This document shows positions 9,167 to 18,029 of a stretch of 64,000 nucleotides of DNA, piece by piece (the stretch's first letter is position 1; each line of letters begins with the position of its first letter). Location: positions 1 to 64,000 of the forward strand of contig DASRJW010000010.1 of the NCBI GenBank assembly GCA_035649275.1, written 5' to 3'. The translations under genes and the position numbers were made by a program. The notes beneath the pieces are model-generated. The model was not told where the DNA came from. It did not search any database and saw nothing but the letters and a program-made list of their open reading frames with translations. The stretch comes from Candidatus Krumholzibacteriia bacterium. Its GTDB lineage: Bacteria; Krumholzibacteriota; Krumholzibacteriia; G020349025.

Positions 9167-10441
9167 TCACACCTCTGCCGGATCGCGCTCCCGCCCGCGT
9201 TCGATGGCTGCGCCGAGGGCGGCAAACTTCTCCTCGATGCGCTCGTAGCCGCGATCCATGTGGTAGACGCGGGAGATCACCGTGCGACCCTCGGCAGCGA
9301 AGGCCGAGAGGATGAGCGCGGCGCTGGCGCGCAGATCCGTGGCCATGACCGGCGCACCGCTCAGGCCCTGCCCGCCGGTGACGACCGCAATGTTGCCGTC
9401 GAGACGGATCTTCGCTCCCAGCCGGCGCAGCTCGGGGACGTGGGTGAAGCGATCGGGGTAGATGGTCTCGGTGACCAGACTGACCCCGTTGGCTCGGGCC
9501 AGGGCTGCCATGATCTGCGCCTGGAGATCGGTGGGGAAACCCGGATAGGGCGCCGTGGTGACGTCCACCGGTTGCAGCGTGCTGCTGCCATGGACGCGCA
9601 CCCAAGTGTCGCCGACTTCGATCTCCGCACCCATCTGTTGCATCTTCTCCAGGAGCGCGTGCAGGTGATCGGGCCGGCAGTGCTCGACCCGCACGTCGCC
9701 GCCGGTCATCATGCCGGCGATCAGGAAGGTCCCGGCTTCGATGCGGTCGGCCATGACGGCATGCTCGAGGGGCCGCAGCTCGCGCACGCCCTGGATCTCG
9801 ATGCGGTAACCCCCCGCGCCCTCGATGCGCGCCCCGGCCTGGTTCAAGGTCTCGGCGATCTCCGCCACCTCGGGCTCGCGCGCCGCATTCACCAGCGTCG
9901 TCTTCCCCTGGGCGAGCACGGCCGCCATCATCACGTTGATGGTGGCGCCGACGCTGGAGATCTCGAAGAAAATCTCCGTGCCGCGGAGTCCATGGGGGGC
10001 TTCGGCGATCACGTAGCCGTGGGAGAGGGAGATGCGCGCCCCGAGCTTCTCCATCCCCATGAGGTGCAGGTCCACCGGGCGCGGGCCCCAGGCGCAGCCT
10101 CCCGGGAGGCTCACCTTGGCGCGGCCCTTCTTGGCGAGCAGAGGCCCGAGACAATAGATGGAAGCGCGCATCGTCTTGACCAGCTCGTAGGGCGCCTCGC
10201 AGTAGTCGTAGGTGCTGGTGTCGATGCGGAGCGTCCCGCCGGCATGCTCGACCCGGGCGCCGAGAACGCGGAGCAGGTGCGCCATGGTGGCGGTGTCGCG
10301 CAGGTGTGGCACGCGCTCGAGACGGCTCGTCCCCTCGGTCAGCAACGCCGCAGTCATGGCGGGAAGCACGGCGTTCTTCGCCCCGCCCACCGCCACCGTG
10401 CCCTCGAGCCGCACCGGCCCATCGATCACGAAGCTGTCCAC
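9167..10441 (-). CDS. murA: UDP-N-acetylglucosamine 1-carboxyvinyltransferase MurA
   Basis: MurA transfers enolpyruvate from PEP to UDP-GlcNAc, the first committed step of peptidoglycan synthesis in the cytoplasm. The 424-residue product has the N-terminal G-G-A-K-N-A-V-L-P substrate loop (residues 19-27) and the catalytic/fosfomycin-binding cysteine C116 in P-G-G-C-A-W-G-P-R-P-V-D-L. Because the cysteine is kept, sensitivity to fosfomycin is expected. I place the start at the GTG at 10441, preceded by GGAAGGGGAG, because upstream residues (to 10534) do not match the family. It is a lone gene, with no other mur gene nearby. Confidence 0.93.
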   Translation of the reverse strand: MDSFVIDGPVRLEGTVAVGGAKNAVLPAMTAALLTEGTSRLERVPHLRDTATMAHLLRVLGARVEHAGGTLRIDTSTYDYCEAPYELVKTMRASIYCLGPLLAKKGRAKVSLPGGCAWGPRPVDLHLMGMEKLGARISLSHGYVIAEAPHGLRGTEIFFEISSVGATINVMMAAVLAQGKTTLVNAAREPEVAEIAETLNQAGARIEGAGGYRIEIQGVRELRPLEHAVMADRIEAGTFLIAGMMTGGDVRVEHCRPDHLHALLEKMQQMGAEIEVGDTWVRVHGSSTLQPVDVTTAPYPGFPTDLQAQIMAALARANGVSLVTETIYPDRFTHVPELRRLGAKIRLDGNIAVVTGGQGLSGAPVMATDLRASAALILSAFAAEGRTVISRVYHMDRGYERIEEKFAALGAAIERGRERDPAEV

Positions 10442-10571
10442 GACTCCCCTTCCTCGTGAGTACCAGTACCTGATCGGAAGGGAACCATCAAGTCGAGAGG
10501 CTGCAGGGCGGCAAGGTGCTGCTCTGCGAGCCACCTCAGTGGCTCGCGTGCCGTGATCCAGAGTCTCCCAT

Positions 10572-11792
10572 TCATTTCGGCCGGGCCGCTTCGGGACGCT
10601 CTTCGACCACGAGTTCTTTGAGCACGATCTCGCCGGCGCGGAAGATCTCCAGCTTGGCGGTGCGACCGATACCGGTCAGGTGCAGTTGCTCCTGGAATCG
10701 GTACACCGAGAAGAGTCGCCGGCCGTTGAAGCTGATCAGGAAATCCCCCGCACGAATGTCCGCTCGGGAAGCCGGGCTCGGATCGAACACCGCGTCGATG
10801 TAGATGCCGAAGCGCGGCCTCACCAGGCTGCGGAATGCCTCGGGAGTGGGGAGGCGCTGGCGCAGGTCGACGATCTCGAGAACCGCGATGCCGAGCCACG
10901 GGGACCGGAGGCTCTTGTTGGCCCGGATCCCCTCGTAGATCGGCGTGACGATGTTGATCGGCAGGGCATACTCGAGGCCGTCGAAATCCGCTTGTCGTGG
11001 CGGTCGCGGGGTGGTGATGCCCACGATCTCGCCACGAATGTTGACCAGCGGGCCGCCGTAGGCCTCGGGATGCAGCTTCATCGACGCTTGCAGATACGTG
11101 GCGCTGAGCTGTTCCTGGTAGCAGCGCCTCTCGGGGAGTCCTGCGAGAACGCCAGGCGAGAAGAACTTCGGCGGGCCCTCGGGATCCCCGAGCGCGAAGG
11201 TCCAGTAGCCGACGCGCAGGCTATCGCTGTCACCGAGCACCGGCGGTGCGCACGGGGGCAGCTGACGTGGCGCGAGCCGTACGAATTCCAGCACCGCCAC
11301 GTTGAGGGTGGGTTCGACACCGAGTACCTGGCTCATGAGGTGTTCCCCGTTATGGAGTTCGACATCGACCAGATCGGCCGGCTCGCCGCTGGGCCTGATC
11401 ACGAACTGGCGCAAGGTCAGAACGTGGCAGTCTGCCCCGAAAATCACACCGCTGCCGGAATGGAGTTTCTGGAAGCCGGGGTACTGTTCGGGTTCGCCGG
11501 CTTCGAGCCACTGACCGGGCTGGTGGGCAACGGTGTCGGGGAGGGCCTCCTGCCCCTGCCCCTCCTGGCGTACGTAGCTCGTGATGCAAACGACGCTGGG
11601 GGAGACGCGCTCCGCCACAGAGGCAAAGGCGTCCTGCAGACGGGTCGCCGCGTCCAAGGCCTGTCGCGCGCGCGGGTTCTTCGCTTTGGGCTCGCTGCTC
11701 GCGCCGGTGGCTCTGACACCGAGCGCGACGCCCAAGCAGGTCAAGAAGAGAAGCAAGCGGCGCAGGGCCGTCGGCAAGCTGTCGACCTTCAC
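10572..11792 (-). CDS. HtrA/DegP-like protein lacking all three catalytic residues
   Basis: The 406-residue product has a signal anchor (residues 10-28), a trypsin-like domain (about 60-265) and a C-terminal PDZ domain (about 300-400, with R-A-G-D-F-L-I-S-F-N-G). The fold markers of HtrA are clear (S-V-V-C-I-T, G-S-G-V-I-F, G-G-P-L-V-N-I-R-G-E-I-V-G-I), but the catalytic His position is Q129, the Asp position N164 and the nucleophile Ser position Y245. It cannot be an active serine protease and may bind peptides or act as a scaffold. The GTG start overlaps the stop of the cytochrome gene (GTGA), indicating coupled translation. Confidence 0.78.
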   Translation of the reverse strand: MKVDSLPTALRRLLLFLTCLGVALGVRATGASSEPKAKNPRARQALDAATRLQDAFASVAERVSPSVVCITSYVRQEGQGQEALPDTVAHQPGQWLEAGEPEQYPGFQKLHSGSGVIFGADCHVLTLRQFVIRPSGEPADLVDVELHNGEHLMSQVLGVEPTLNVAVLEFVRLAPRQLPPCAPPVLGDSDSLRVGYWTFALGDPEGPPKFFSPGVLAGLPERRCYQEQLSATYLQASMKLHPEAYGGPLVNIRGEIVGITTPRPPRQADFDGLEYALPINIVTPIYEGIRANKSLRSPWLGIAVLEIVDLRQRLPTPEAFRSLVRPRFGIYIDAVFDPSPASRADIRAGDFLISFNGRRLFSVYRFQEQLHLTGIGRTAKLEIFRAGEIVLKELVVEERPEAARPK

Positions 11793-12715
11793 GGTGACAC
11801 CGCCCGGCGTGCACTTGCCACGGCGGCTTCCTTGGCCTCGAGGCTCGTGCCTCGCGCCACGAACCAGGCGCCGAGCTCCGCGTCGGTGAAGGAGGCGAGC
11901 TCCGACAAGCTCGGCAGGCGCGCCGAGGGTGAACTCGCCCGCGGCGGGCGCGACGGCGCCGCAGAAGGTTGATTCGAGTGCCGCAAGGACATCACATGGA
12001 AGGCCAGATCCCAGCGCTCGTCCTCGGTCAGCGACTCGAAGGAGGGCATCGCCGTTCCCGGGACCCCGAAGGTCATCACATTGAAGACCTGGTAGGGAGA
12101 CAGGGTCTCGCTCAAGCGGGGGGTGCCAAAATCCAAGGGAGGCGGGCTCAGGGTGAGCGCCAGCGCCGTGCGCGCGCGGCCGTCGCTGCCATGGCAAGCG
12201 GCGCACCCCTGTTGGAAGAGCTCGGCGCCGCGGGGGAGGTTCGGCGGCTGGCTCGGTGCCAGGCGCAGCGCGTAGGTCGCCACCAGATCGTCGCGCAGCC
12301 GCCGGACCGCGCCGCTCACCGCGGCCGGTGGCCTCCGCTCCGCAACAGCGTCTTGCAAGTCTTCGAGATCCTGGCGCAGAGCGGCGCCGCGAGCGCGTTT
12401 TGCCGGCGTGTCGACTGGGTTCGTCGGCGCGAGAATGTTTCCCACCTCGTCGAGAATCTGGTTCTGCTCCAGGAACTCTTCCTCGTTGAGGATGTTTCCT
12501 TCGGCGTCGACCGCGACCGCATAGTCCCCGAGGACGTACTGCAGCAGACCCAAAGCTCGATGGAGCTCGGGTTCCTGCCCTGCTGTAGCCCCCGTCAGGC
12601 CGGGGGCTTTGGCTTGGCTCGAGCTGTCGGCTCGGACGATGTGCTGAGCGACGAAAGCGCTCGCCAGGAGCAGGAGCGCCATCGCTCTGGAGATCCCTTG
12701 TTCATGACGTCGCAT
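11789..12715 (-). CDS. exported mono-heme cytochrome c with FTR1-like N-terminal region
   Basis: A 308-residue exported protein. A signal peptide spans residues 1-30. Heme is attached at C171-A-A-C-H175, with a likely distal Met in T-A-M-P-S-F. The N-terminal part (residues 50-150, with Y-V-L-G-D-Y-A-V-A-V, then N-I-L-N-E-E-E-F-L-E-Q) resembles the periplasmic region that precedes the membrane domain in cytochrome-fused FTR1 iron permeases, but the permease is absent. The C-terminal tail is Ser/Pro-rich. The ATG at 12715 has a GGGA site upstream; the frame opens at 12904 but earlier residues are not signal-like. It forms a coupled pair with the pseudo-HtrA gene. Confidence 0.8.
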   Translation of the reverse strand: MRRHEQGISRAMALLLLASAFVAQHIVRADSSSQAKAPGLTGATAGQEPELHRALGLLQYVLGDYAVAVDAEGNILNEEEFLEQNQILDEVGNILAPTNPVDTPAKRARGAALRQDLEDLQDAVAERRPPAAVSGAVRRLRDDLVATYALRLAPSQPPNLPRGAELFQQGCAACHGSDGRARTALALTLSPPPLDFGTPRLSETLSPYQVFNVMTFGVPGTAMPSFESLTEDERWDLAFHVMSLRHSNQPSAAPSRPPRASSPSARLPSLSELASFTDAELGAWFVARGTSLEAKEAAVASARRAVSP

Positions 12716-12919
12716 GATGTCCCTGCAGGGAGTGCGCTCCGCTCCAGGGTCGCCGTGCAACGCATGTGCCACGGTTGCTCCGACGTCAGGATTCCTGCCA
12801 GGCGGGAGATGAGTGCGGGCTCCAGAGGCACGTCGAGCCCGAACCGATGGGATCTGGAAGGGCGCGGAAGGCCCGAGGCCAAGGTTCTCGCGCGCCGGCT
12901 TCACGGCGCCGCGATGCTC

Positions 12920-13789
12920 CTAGCGCAGGCCGAGGACGACGCGTTCGTGTCCGGCGTAGTCCCGGAGCACCGTCACGTCCTGGAATCCTGCGGCGACGAA
13001 CAGTCCGCGGACCGCCGCACCTTGGTCGGCGCCGATCTCCACCGCCAACGTTCCCCCGGGAGCGAGAAAGCGCACGCCCTCGTTGCACAAGAAGCGGTGG
13101 AAGAACACGCCATCCTCGCCACCATCCAGCGCCACGAGGGGCTCGTGGTCGCGCACCAGTGCCGGGAGACCTGCCAACTCGTCACTGCGCACGTAAGGCG
13201 GGTTCGACACCAGGGCATCGAAGCTCGCCTCCAGCTCCGGCGCCAGCGCCGCGAAGGCGTCGGTGACCACCACCTGCACGCGCGCTTCGACGCCGTGGCG
13301 CCGGCAGTTCTCCCGGGCCAGCGCCGCCGTTTCGGCGCGGAGCTCGGTGCACCACACCTCGGCGCGGGGCAGCGCCGCGGCGAGCGACACGGCGATGGCG
13401 CCGCAGCCCGTGCCGAGCTCCAGAAAGCGCGGCGGTGCCAGGCGCTTCGCGAACCTCTGCCTCACCGCTTCCACCAGGATCTCCGTCTCCGGTCGCGGGA
13501 TGAGGGCACGGCGATCGGTGCGGAGAGGGAGCCCCATGAACTCCGTCTCCCCCACCAGGTACTGGAGCGGCTCGCCCCGCGCATGGGCGCGCACGAGCCC
13601 GCGATAACCATCCAGCTCGGCGTCGTTGAGCACGCGCTCGCCGGCCAGGTAGAGATCCACGCGCTTGCAGGACAGCACGTGGGCGAGCAGGCGCTCCGCT
13701 GCGAGCCGCGGCGCACCGGCACCGCGCGTTTCGAAGTAGTGCGCCGTGCTGCGCAAGAGGTCGAGGATCTTCCAGGTCTGCACGCTCAT
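12920..13789 (-). CDS. prmC: release factor glutamine methyltransferase PrmC
   Basis: PrmC (HemK) methylates the glutamine of the GGQ motif in release factors, using S-adenosylmethionine. The 289-residue protein has the SAM-binding loop L-E-L-G-T-G-C-G-A-I-A (residues 124-134) and the N-P-P-Y motif (196-199) that grips the glutamine side chain, plus the helical N-terminal domain that recognises release factors. Its substrate gene prfA is immediately upstream (7 nt between), the usual arrangement. Length and motifs are complete. Confidence 0.95.
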   Translation of the reverse strand: MSVQTWKILDLLRSTAHYFETRGAGAPRLAAERLLAHVLSCKRVDLYLAGERVLNDAELDGYRGLVRAHARGEPLQYLVGETEFMGLPLRTDRRALIPRPETEILVEAVRQRFAKRLAPPRFLELGTGCGAIAVSLAAALPRAEVWCTELRAETAALARENCRRHGVEARVQVVVTDAFAALAPELEASFDALVSNPPYVRSDELAGLPALVRDHEPLVALDGGEDGVFFHRFLCNEGVRFLAPGGTLAVEIGADQGAAVRGLFVAAGFQDVTVLRDYAGHERVVLGLR

Positions 13790-13796
13790 GGCCGGC

Positions 13797-14867
13797 TCAC
13801 TGCGCGGCCAGCAAGGTGCGCTGGTAATCGGTGATGAGGGCCTGCACGAGCTCGTCGAGCCCGCCGTCCAGGATCTCGGTCAGGTTGTGCACAGAGAGGT
13901 TGATGCGGTGGTCCGTCACCCGGGACTGCGAGAAGTTGTAGGTGCGGATCTTGTCGGACCTTTCCGCCGTACCGATCTGTGCCCGGCGCTCGGCGGCGCG
14001 CTTCTCCTGCTGCTCGGCTCGCTGCGCTTCGTACAGCCGCGACCTGAGGATCTTCAGGGCCTTTTCCCTATTCTTGAGCTGCGAGCGTTCGTCCTGGCAG
14101 CGCACTTCGATCCCCGTGGGCAAGTGCACGATGCGCACCGCCGAATCGGAGGTGTTGACGTGCTGGCCGCCAGGACCGCCGGCGCGGGTGGTCTCGATCT
14201 GCAGCTCCGCGGGGTTGAGCTCCACCTCCACCGCTTCCATCTCCGGCAGCACCGCCACGGTGGCCGTGGAGGTGTGGATGCGACCGCTGGCCTCGGTCTC
14301 CGGCACCCGCTGCACCCGGTGCACACCGCTCTCGAAGCGCAGCCGCCCGTAGGAGCCGGTGCCGCTGATGTTGAAGATGATCTCCTTGAAGCCGCCGATC
14401 CCGGTGGGGTTCGAGGCCAGCACCTCGACCTTCCAGCCGCGGCGCTCGGCGAAGCGCTGGTACATGCGGGCCAGATCGGCGGCGAAGAGTGCCGCTTCGT
14501 CACCGCCGGTCCCGGCCCGGATCTCCACGATCGTGCTCTTCTCGTCCAGCGGGTCCGGCGGCACCAGCAACACCTCGAGCTGCCCGTGCAGCTCCACTTC
14601 GCGCGCTCGCAGCGCCTCGGCTTCCTGCCGTGCGAGCTGGCGCATCTCGGCGTCGTCGCTCGTCTGCTGCATCTCCAGCGCCTGCTGGCGCTCGCCGACG
14701 ACCTTGCCGTACTCGCGCGCCACCTCGACCAGGGTGCGCAGGCGCGCGTGTTCCCGCGACAGCTCTTGCAGCCGCTTCGGGTCGCGCAGCACTTCCGGCT
14801 CGCCGAGCTGCTGCTCGATCGACTCGAAGCGCGCGATGATGCCCTGCAGTTTCTCGGGTGTGATCAT
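13797..14867 (-). CDS. prfA: peptide chain release factor 1
   Basis: RF1 ends translation at UAA and UAG. The 356-residue product carries G-G-Q at 233-235 for peptidyl-tRNA hydrolysis and the P-x-T tripeptide P-E-T at 189-191, the RF1 stop-codon reader (RF2 has SPF). It therefore should not compete with SelB at UGA; that competition would come from RF2, which is not in this window. It lies in one run with prmC downstream and the DUF1385 and rpmE genes upstream, a common bacterial order (rpmE-DUF1385-prfA-prmC). Confidence 0.95.
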   Translation of the reverse strand: MITPEKLQGIIARFESIEQQLGEPEVLRDPKRLQELSREHARLRTLVEVAREYGKVVGERQQALEMQQTSDDAEMRQLARQEAEALRAREVELHGQLEVLLVPPDPLDEKSTIVEIRAGTGGDEAALFAADLARMYQRFAERRGWKVEVLASNPTGIGGFKEIIFNISGTGSYGRLRFESGVHRVQRVPETEASGRIHTSTATVAVLPEMEAVEVELNPAELQIETTRAGGPGGQHVNTSDSAVRIVHLPTGIEVRCQDERSQLKNREKALKILRSRLYEAQRAEQQEKRAAERRAQIGTAERSDKIRTYNFSQSRVTDHRINLSVHNLTEILDGGLDELVQALITDYQRTLLAAQ

Positions 14868-14898
14868 GGCCGTTGCCGTCTGCCGCAGGGGGCGGCGT

Positions 14899-15879
14899 TC
14901 AGGCTCCGGCAGCGGCAGCCTGCAGCGCCCACTCCGGCGACTCGATCTTCAGGCCCTCGTAGACCAAGCATGCCTTCACCGCCACCATCGCCACTTCCAC
15001 CTGATCCAGAGTGGGTTCCTTGGTCGTGATGCGCTGCAGCCACAGGCCCGGCAGGATGATGGGCCGCATCCAAGTCTGACAGCGCGGCCGCCCCGAGAGC
15101 TTGATGAGCTCGTAGGCGATGCCGCCGATGAGAGGCACGCAAGCCAGGCGCAACAGCCGCTCCCCCATGTTCTCCGGCCGGCCGAGGAAGCTGAAGACGA
15201 CGATGCTGGTGAGCATCACCAGGAGAAGGAAGCTCGTGCCGCAGCGCGGATGGAAGGTGGTGAAGCGCAAGGTGGACTCGGGCACGAGGGGCAGTCCCCC
15301 TTCGAAGACGAAGATCGACTTGTGCTCCGCCCCGTGGTACTGGAAGACACGGCGCATCTCCTTCCACAGCGAGATCCCCCAGATGTAGGCGAGGAAGATG
15401 AGCAGCCGGTAGAGGCCGTCCACCAGGTTGAAGGCGATGCCGCCGCGCACGCCGGTCCACTCCGTGAGCAGGAGCGGCACATAGAAGAAAAGACCGATGC
15501 CGCCCACCAGGGCCACGACGACGGGGAGCGCCAGCGTCAAGGTCTGGGCCCAGCCCTTGGCCTTGCCCGAGCTCTTGCCCTCCCCCGCGTCCGCCGCTTT
15601 CTTCTCTTCCTCTTCCATCGCTTGCTCGGCGGACCAACTGAGCGATTGCATCCCCAGGTAGAGCGTCTCCACCAGGTTCACCGCGCCGCGCAGGATGGGA
15701 ATGTCGAGGAAGCGCAGGCGGGCGGTGACGCCGCGGAAAGGACGGTGCGTCACCTCGATCTTGCCGTCGGACTTGCGTACCGCCGTGGCCACGGCCGCGG
15801 GCGAGCGCATCATCACGCCCTCCAGAACCGCCTGGCCGCCGATGGTGAAGCGTGGAATGGGAAGGTTCTGCTCGGGCAC
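14899..15879 (-). CDS. DUF1385 (YqhQ-like) membrane protein
   Basis: About 326 residues. The conserved N-terminus I-G-G-Q-A-V-L-E-G-V-M-M-R marks the DUF1385/YqhQ family. There are about five hydrophobic segments in the middle and C-terminal part, and the conserved Y-H-G-A-E-H-K-S and H-P-R-C-G-T-S-F motifs with potential metal ligands. The biochemical role is unknown. The family usually sits between rpmE and prfA, as here. I chose the GTG at 15879 with GGGAG upstream; the frame is open to an ATG at 15975, which would add a proline-rich segment absent from the family. A charged Glu/Lys linker follows the first conserved block. Confidence 0.85.
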   Translation of the reverse strand: MPEQNLPIPRFTIGGQAVLEGVMMRSPAAVATAVRKSDGKIEVTHRPFRGVTARLRFLDIPILRGAVNLVETLYLGMQSLSWSAEQAMEEEEKKAADAGEGKSSGKAKGWAQTLTLALPVVVALVGGIGLFFYVPLLLTEWTGVRGGIAFNLVDGLYRLLIFLAYIWGISLWKEMRRVFQYHGAEHKSIFVFEGGLPLVPESTLRFTTFHPRCGTSFLLLVMLTSIVVFSFLGRPENMGERLLRLACVPLIGGIAYELIKLSGRPRCQTWMRPIILPGLWLQRITTKEPTLDQVEVAMVAVKACLVYEGLKIESPEWALQAAAAGA

Positions 15880-15988
15880 CGGGGCTCCCGGGGGTCTTGG
15901 TGTCGGGGACGGTCCTGCTCTGGCATCCGGTCGGTCCGCCGGGCCGCGGCGCGGAGGCGCGCCGCCGGCGCACACCAGCGTGGCGCGC

Positions 15989-16216
15989 CTAGGCCGGGCC
16001 GGCCGCCGCGGGCTTCTTCGCCTTGGCGTACTTCTGGCGGAAGCGCTCGACCCGCCCTGCCGTGTCCATCAGCTTCTGCTTGCCGGTGAAGAACGGGTGA
16101 CAGTTCGAGCAGATTTCCACGTGGATCTCCGCCTGCGTCGAGCGGGTCTCGATGACGTTGCCGCAAACGCAGACGATCCGCGCGTTCACGTACTCCGGGT
16201 GGATTGTGCTCTTCAT
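15989..16216 (-). CDS. rpmE: 50S ribosomal protein L31, zinc-binding form
   Basis: A 75-residue L31 protein. It starts M-K-S-T-I-H-P-E-Y, and carries the zinc ribbon cysteines C16, C18, C36 and C39, so it is the zinc-containing C+ type. The lysine/alanine C-terminal tail is ordinary. It lies 27 nt downstream of rho and upstream of the DUF1385 gene, so it is probably transcribed with rho. Confidence 0.95.
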   Translation of the reverse strand: MKSTIHPEYVNARIVCVCGNVIETRSTQAEIHVEICSNCHPFFTGKQKLMDTAGRVERFRQKYAKAKKPAAAGPA

Positions 16217-16243
16217 GCTTCTCCGATCCAGGGAGGCTCGCGC

Positions 16244-17503
16244 CTAGCCGGGCGTGTTCATCGATTCCAGGAACTTCTTGTTGCTGCTGGTCTTCGACAG
16301 CTTGTCGATGAGGAACTCCATGGCCTCCACCGACGGCTTCTCGTCGAGGAACTTGCGGAGGATCCACACCTTGTGCAGCACCGGCGGCTGCAGCAGCAAC
16401 TCCTCCTTGCGCGTCCCGGACTTGTTGATGTCGATGGCCGGGAAGACGCGGCGGTCGGCCAGCCGGCGGTCGAGGACGAGCTCCATGTTGCCGGTGCCCT
16501 TGAACTCCTCGAAGATCACTTCGTCCATGCGGCTGCCGGTCTCGATGAGGGCGGTGGCGATGATGGTGAGGCTGCCGCCGTTCTCGATGTTGCGCGCCGC
16601 GCCGAAGAAGCGCTTGGGCTTCTGCAGGGCATTGGAGTCGACGCCGCCCGAGAGGATCTTGCCGCTGTGGGGCACCACGGCGTTGTGGGCGCGGGCCAGG
16701 CGCGTGATCGAGTCGAGGAGGATGACCACGTCCTTGCCGTGCTCCACCAGCCGCTTCGCCTTCTCGATGACCATGTCGGCGACATGCACGTGGCGCTCGG
16801 CCGGTTCGTCGAAGGTCGAGCTGACCACTTCACCCTTCACCGAACGCTGCATGTCGGTGACTTCCTCGGGGCGCTCGTCGATGAGCAGCACGATGAGCAC
16901 GATCTCCGGGTGGTTGCTGGTGATGGCGTTGGCGATCTTCTGCAGCAGGATCGTCTTACCGGCCTTGGGCGGCGAGACGATCAAGCCACGCTGTCCTTTG
17001 CCGATCGGCGCCAGCAGGTTGATGATGCGGCAGGAGATTTCGTCGGCCAAGGTCTCGATGTTGACCTGCTCTTCCGGGTAGAGCGGCGTCAGGTTGTCGA
17101 AGAGCGTCTTGGTCTTCGCCACCTCGGGGTTTTCGTAGTTCACCGCTTCGACCCGGAGCAGGGCGAAATAACGCTCCGTGTCCTTGGGCGGACGGATCTG
17201 GCCCGAGACGGTGTCCCCGGTGCGCAGGTCGAACTTCTTGATCTGCGACGGCGAGACGTAAATGTCGTCGGGGCCGGGCAAATAGTTGTAGTCCGGGGAA
17301 CGGAGGAAGCCGTAGCCCTCCGGCAGGATCTGCAAGACCCCCTCGGAGAAGATGACCCCGTTTTTCTTGGTCTGGGCCTCGAGGATCTCGAAGATGAGCT
17401 CCTGCTTCCGCAGCCCGCTGGTGTTGACCAACTTCAGGTCGGTGGCGAGCTTCAGCAGGTCGTCGATCTTCTTGTTCTTGAGCTCGGCGATGTCCATCAC
17501 CAT
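16244..17503 (-). CDS. rho: transcription termination factor Rho
   Basis: Rho is a hexameric RNA helicase that terminates transcription at rut sites. With the start at 17503 the product is 419 residues, the same length as the E. coli protein. It has an N-terminal helical and cold-shock-like RNA-binding domain (E-G-Y-G-F-L-R-S at 62-69) and a RecA-type ATPase with Walker A P-P-K-A-G-K-T (178-184) and the Q-loop/R-loop region (R-G-L-I-V-S). The frame stays open upstream to 17746, but those residues do not match Rho. GGGGGCAGGG precedes the chosen ATG. A second ATG at 17497 is equally possible. Confidence 0.95.
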   Translation of the reverse strand: MVMDIAELKNKKIDDLLKLATDLKLVNTSGLRKQELIFEILEAQTKKNGVIFSEGVLQILPEGYGFLRSPDYNYLPGPDDIYVSPSQIKKFDLRTGDTVSGQIRPPKDTERYFALLRVEAVNYENPEVAKTKTLFDNLTPLYPEEQVNIETLADEISCRIINLLAPIGKGQRGLIVSPPKAGKTILLQKIANAITSNHPEIVLIVLLIDERPEEVTDMQRSVKGEVVSSTFDEPAERHVHVADMVIEKAKRLVEHGKDVVILLDSITRLARAHNAVVPHSGKILSGGVDSNALQKPKRFFGAARNIENGGSLTIIATALIETGSRMDEVIFEEFKGTGNMELVLDRRLADRRVFPAIDINKSGTRKEELLLQPPVLHKVWILRKFLDEKPSVEAMEFLIDKLSKTSSNKKFLESMNTPG

Positions 17504-17855
17504 GCCCTGCCCCCGCTGCTGGGAGGCAGCCTCGCGGCTGATGACATCGGTCTCTTCATGGTTATTGCCGGCTGCTTCCACCGTCGGGGCCATCGCCGAT
17601 GGCCCGGTGTGCGTGCGCCGTGTGGGTCTGGTAGGCACTGGCTTCATCCCGTGGGTTTGAAGGGATCGTGGCTCAGGTCGGTAGGTCACCTTCCGCCCGT
17701 ACTTGAACTCCAACCGCGTCAACCTCTGGCAGTGGTCCTGCCGCAAACCTCGAAGGTGAACTCGACCACTGAGCGACCGATTCCCGTCGGCAGGCTTGCA
17801 CGGACCGTGCGACTGAGGAGGGTATGGCCGGGAGCGGATGCGGTTTCGTGTACCG

Positions 17856-17885
17856 ACACTAGCCCCCGGCTCGCCGCTTTGTCAA
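17856..17885 (-). promoter_or_regulatory. candidate sigma-70-type promoter of rho
   Basis: On the minus strand a perfect TTGACA (17880-17885) is followed after 18 nt by TAGTGT (17856-17861), which keeps the important TA and final T of a -10 box. Transcription would start near 17849 and give a long rho leader. This is seen in the sequence only. Confidence 0.4.
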
Positions 17886-17945
17886 GGGTCTCCTCGACCC
17901 CGAACAACGAGACCGAGGCGGGACCTCTGGAGCCGGGAGATTCCG

Positions 17946-17979
17946 TAAAACTACAAACCCCATAAAACTGCAAACCCCA
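17946..17979. repeat. two-copy 17-bp tandem repeat
   Basis: Two directly adjacent 17-bp units, 17946-17962 and 17963-17979, read TAAAACTRCAAACCCCA with one A/G difference. They lie in AT-richer sequence upstream of the rho promoter candidate. The role is unknown; slippage is enough to explain it. Confidence 0.6.
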
Positions 17980-18029
17980 TGCCACGCCGGGACCATCCGC
18001 CCCTCCGGCGCAGCCTTCCATGGTCCAGC

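Larger units (their letters stand above)
17504..18029. other. rho leader and intergenic region
   Basis: No gene is seen between rho and the TPR lipoprotein gene. The stretch holds a candidate promoter for rho (17856-17885) followed by a leader of roughly 345 nt, which would fit the known autoregulation of rho by attenuation. Near 17946-17979 there are two adjacent 17-bp copies of TAAAACTRCAAACCCCA differing at one base. No hairpin with a T-run was found for the TPR gene that ends at 18030. Confidence 0.4.

Noticed and set aside
10442-10534. N-terminal extension of MurA
   Set aside because: The extra 31 codons do not match any MurA; the GTG at 10441 with a good ribosome binding site fits the family.
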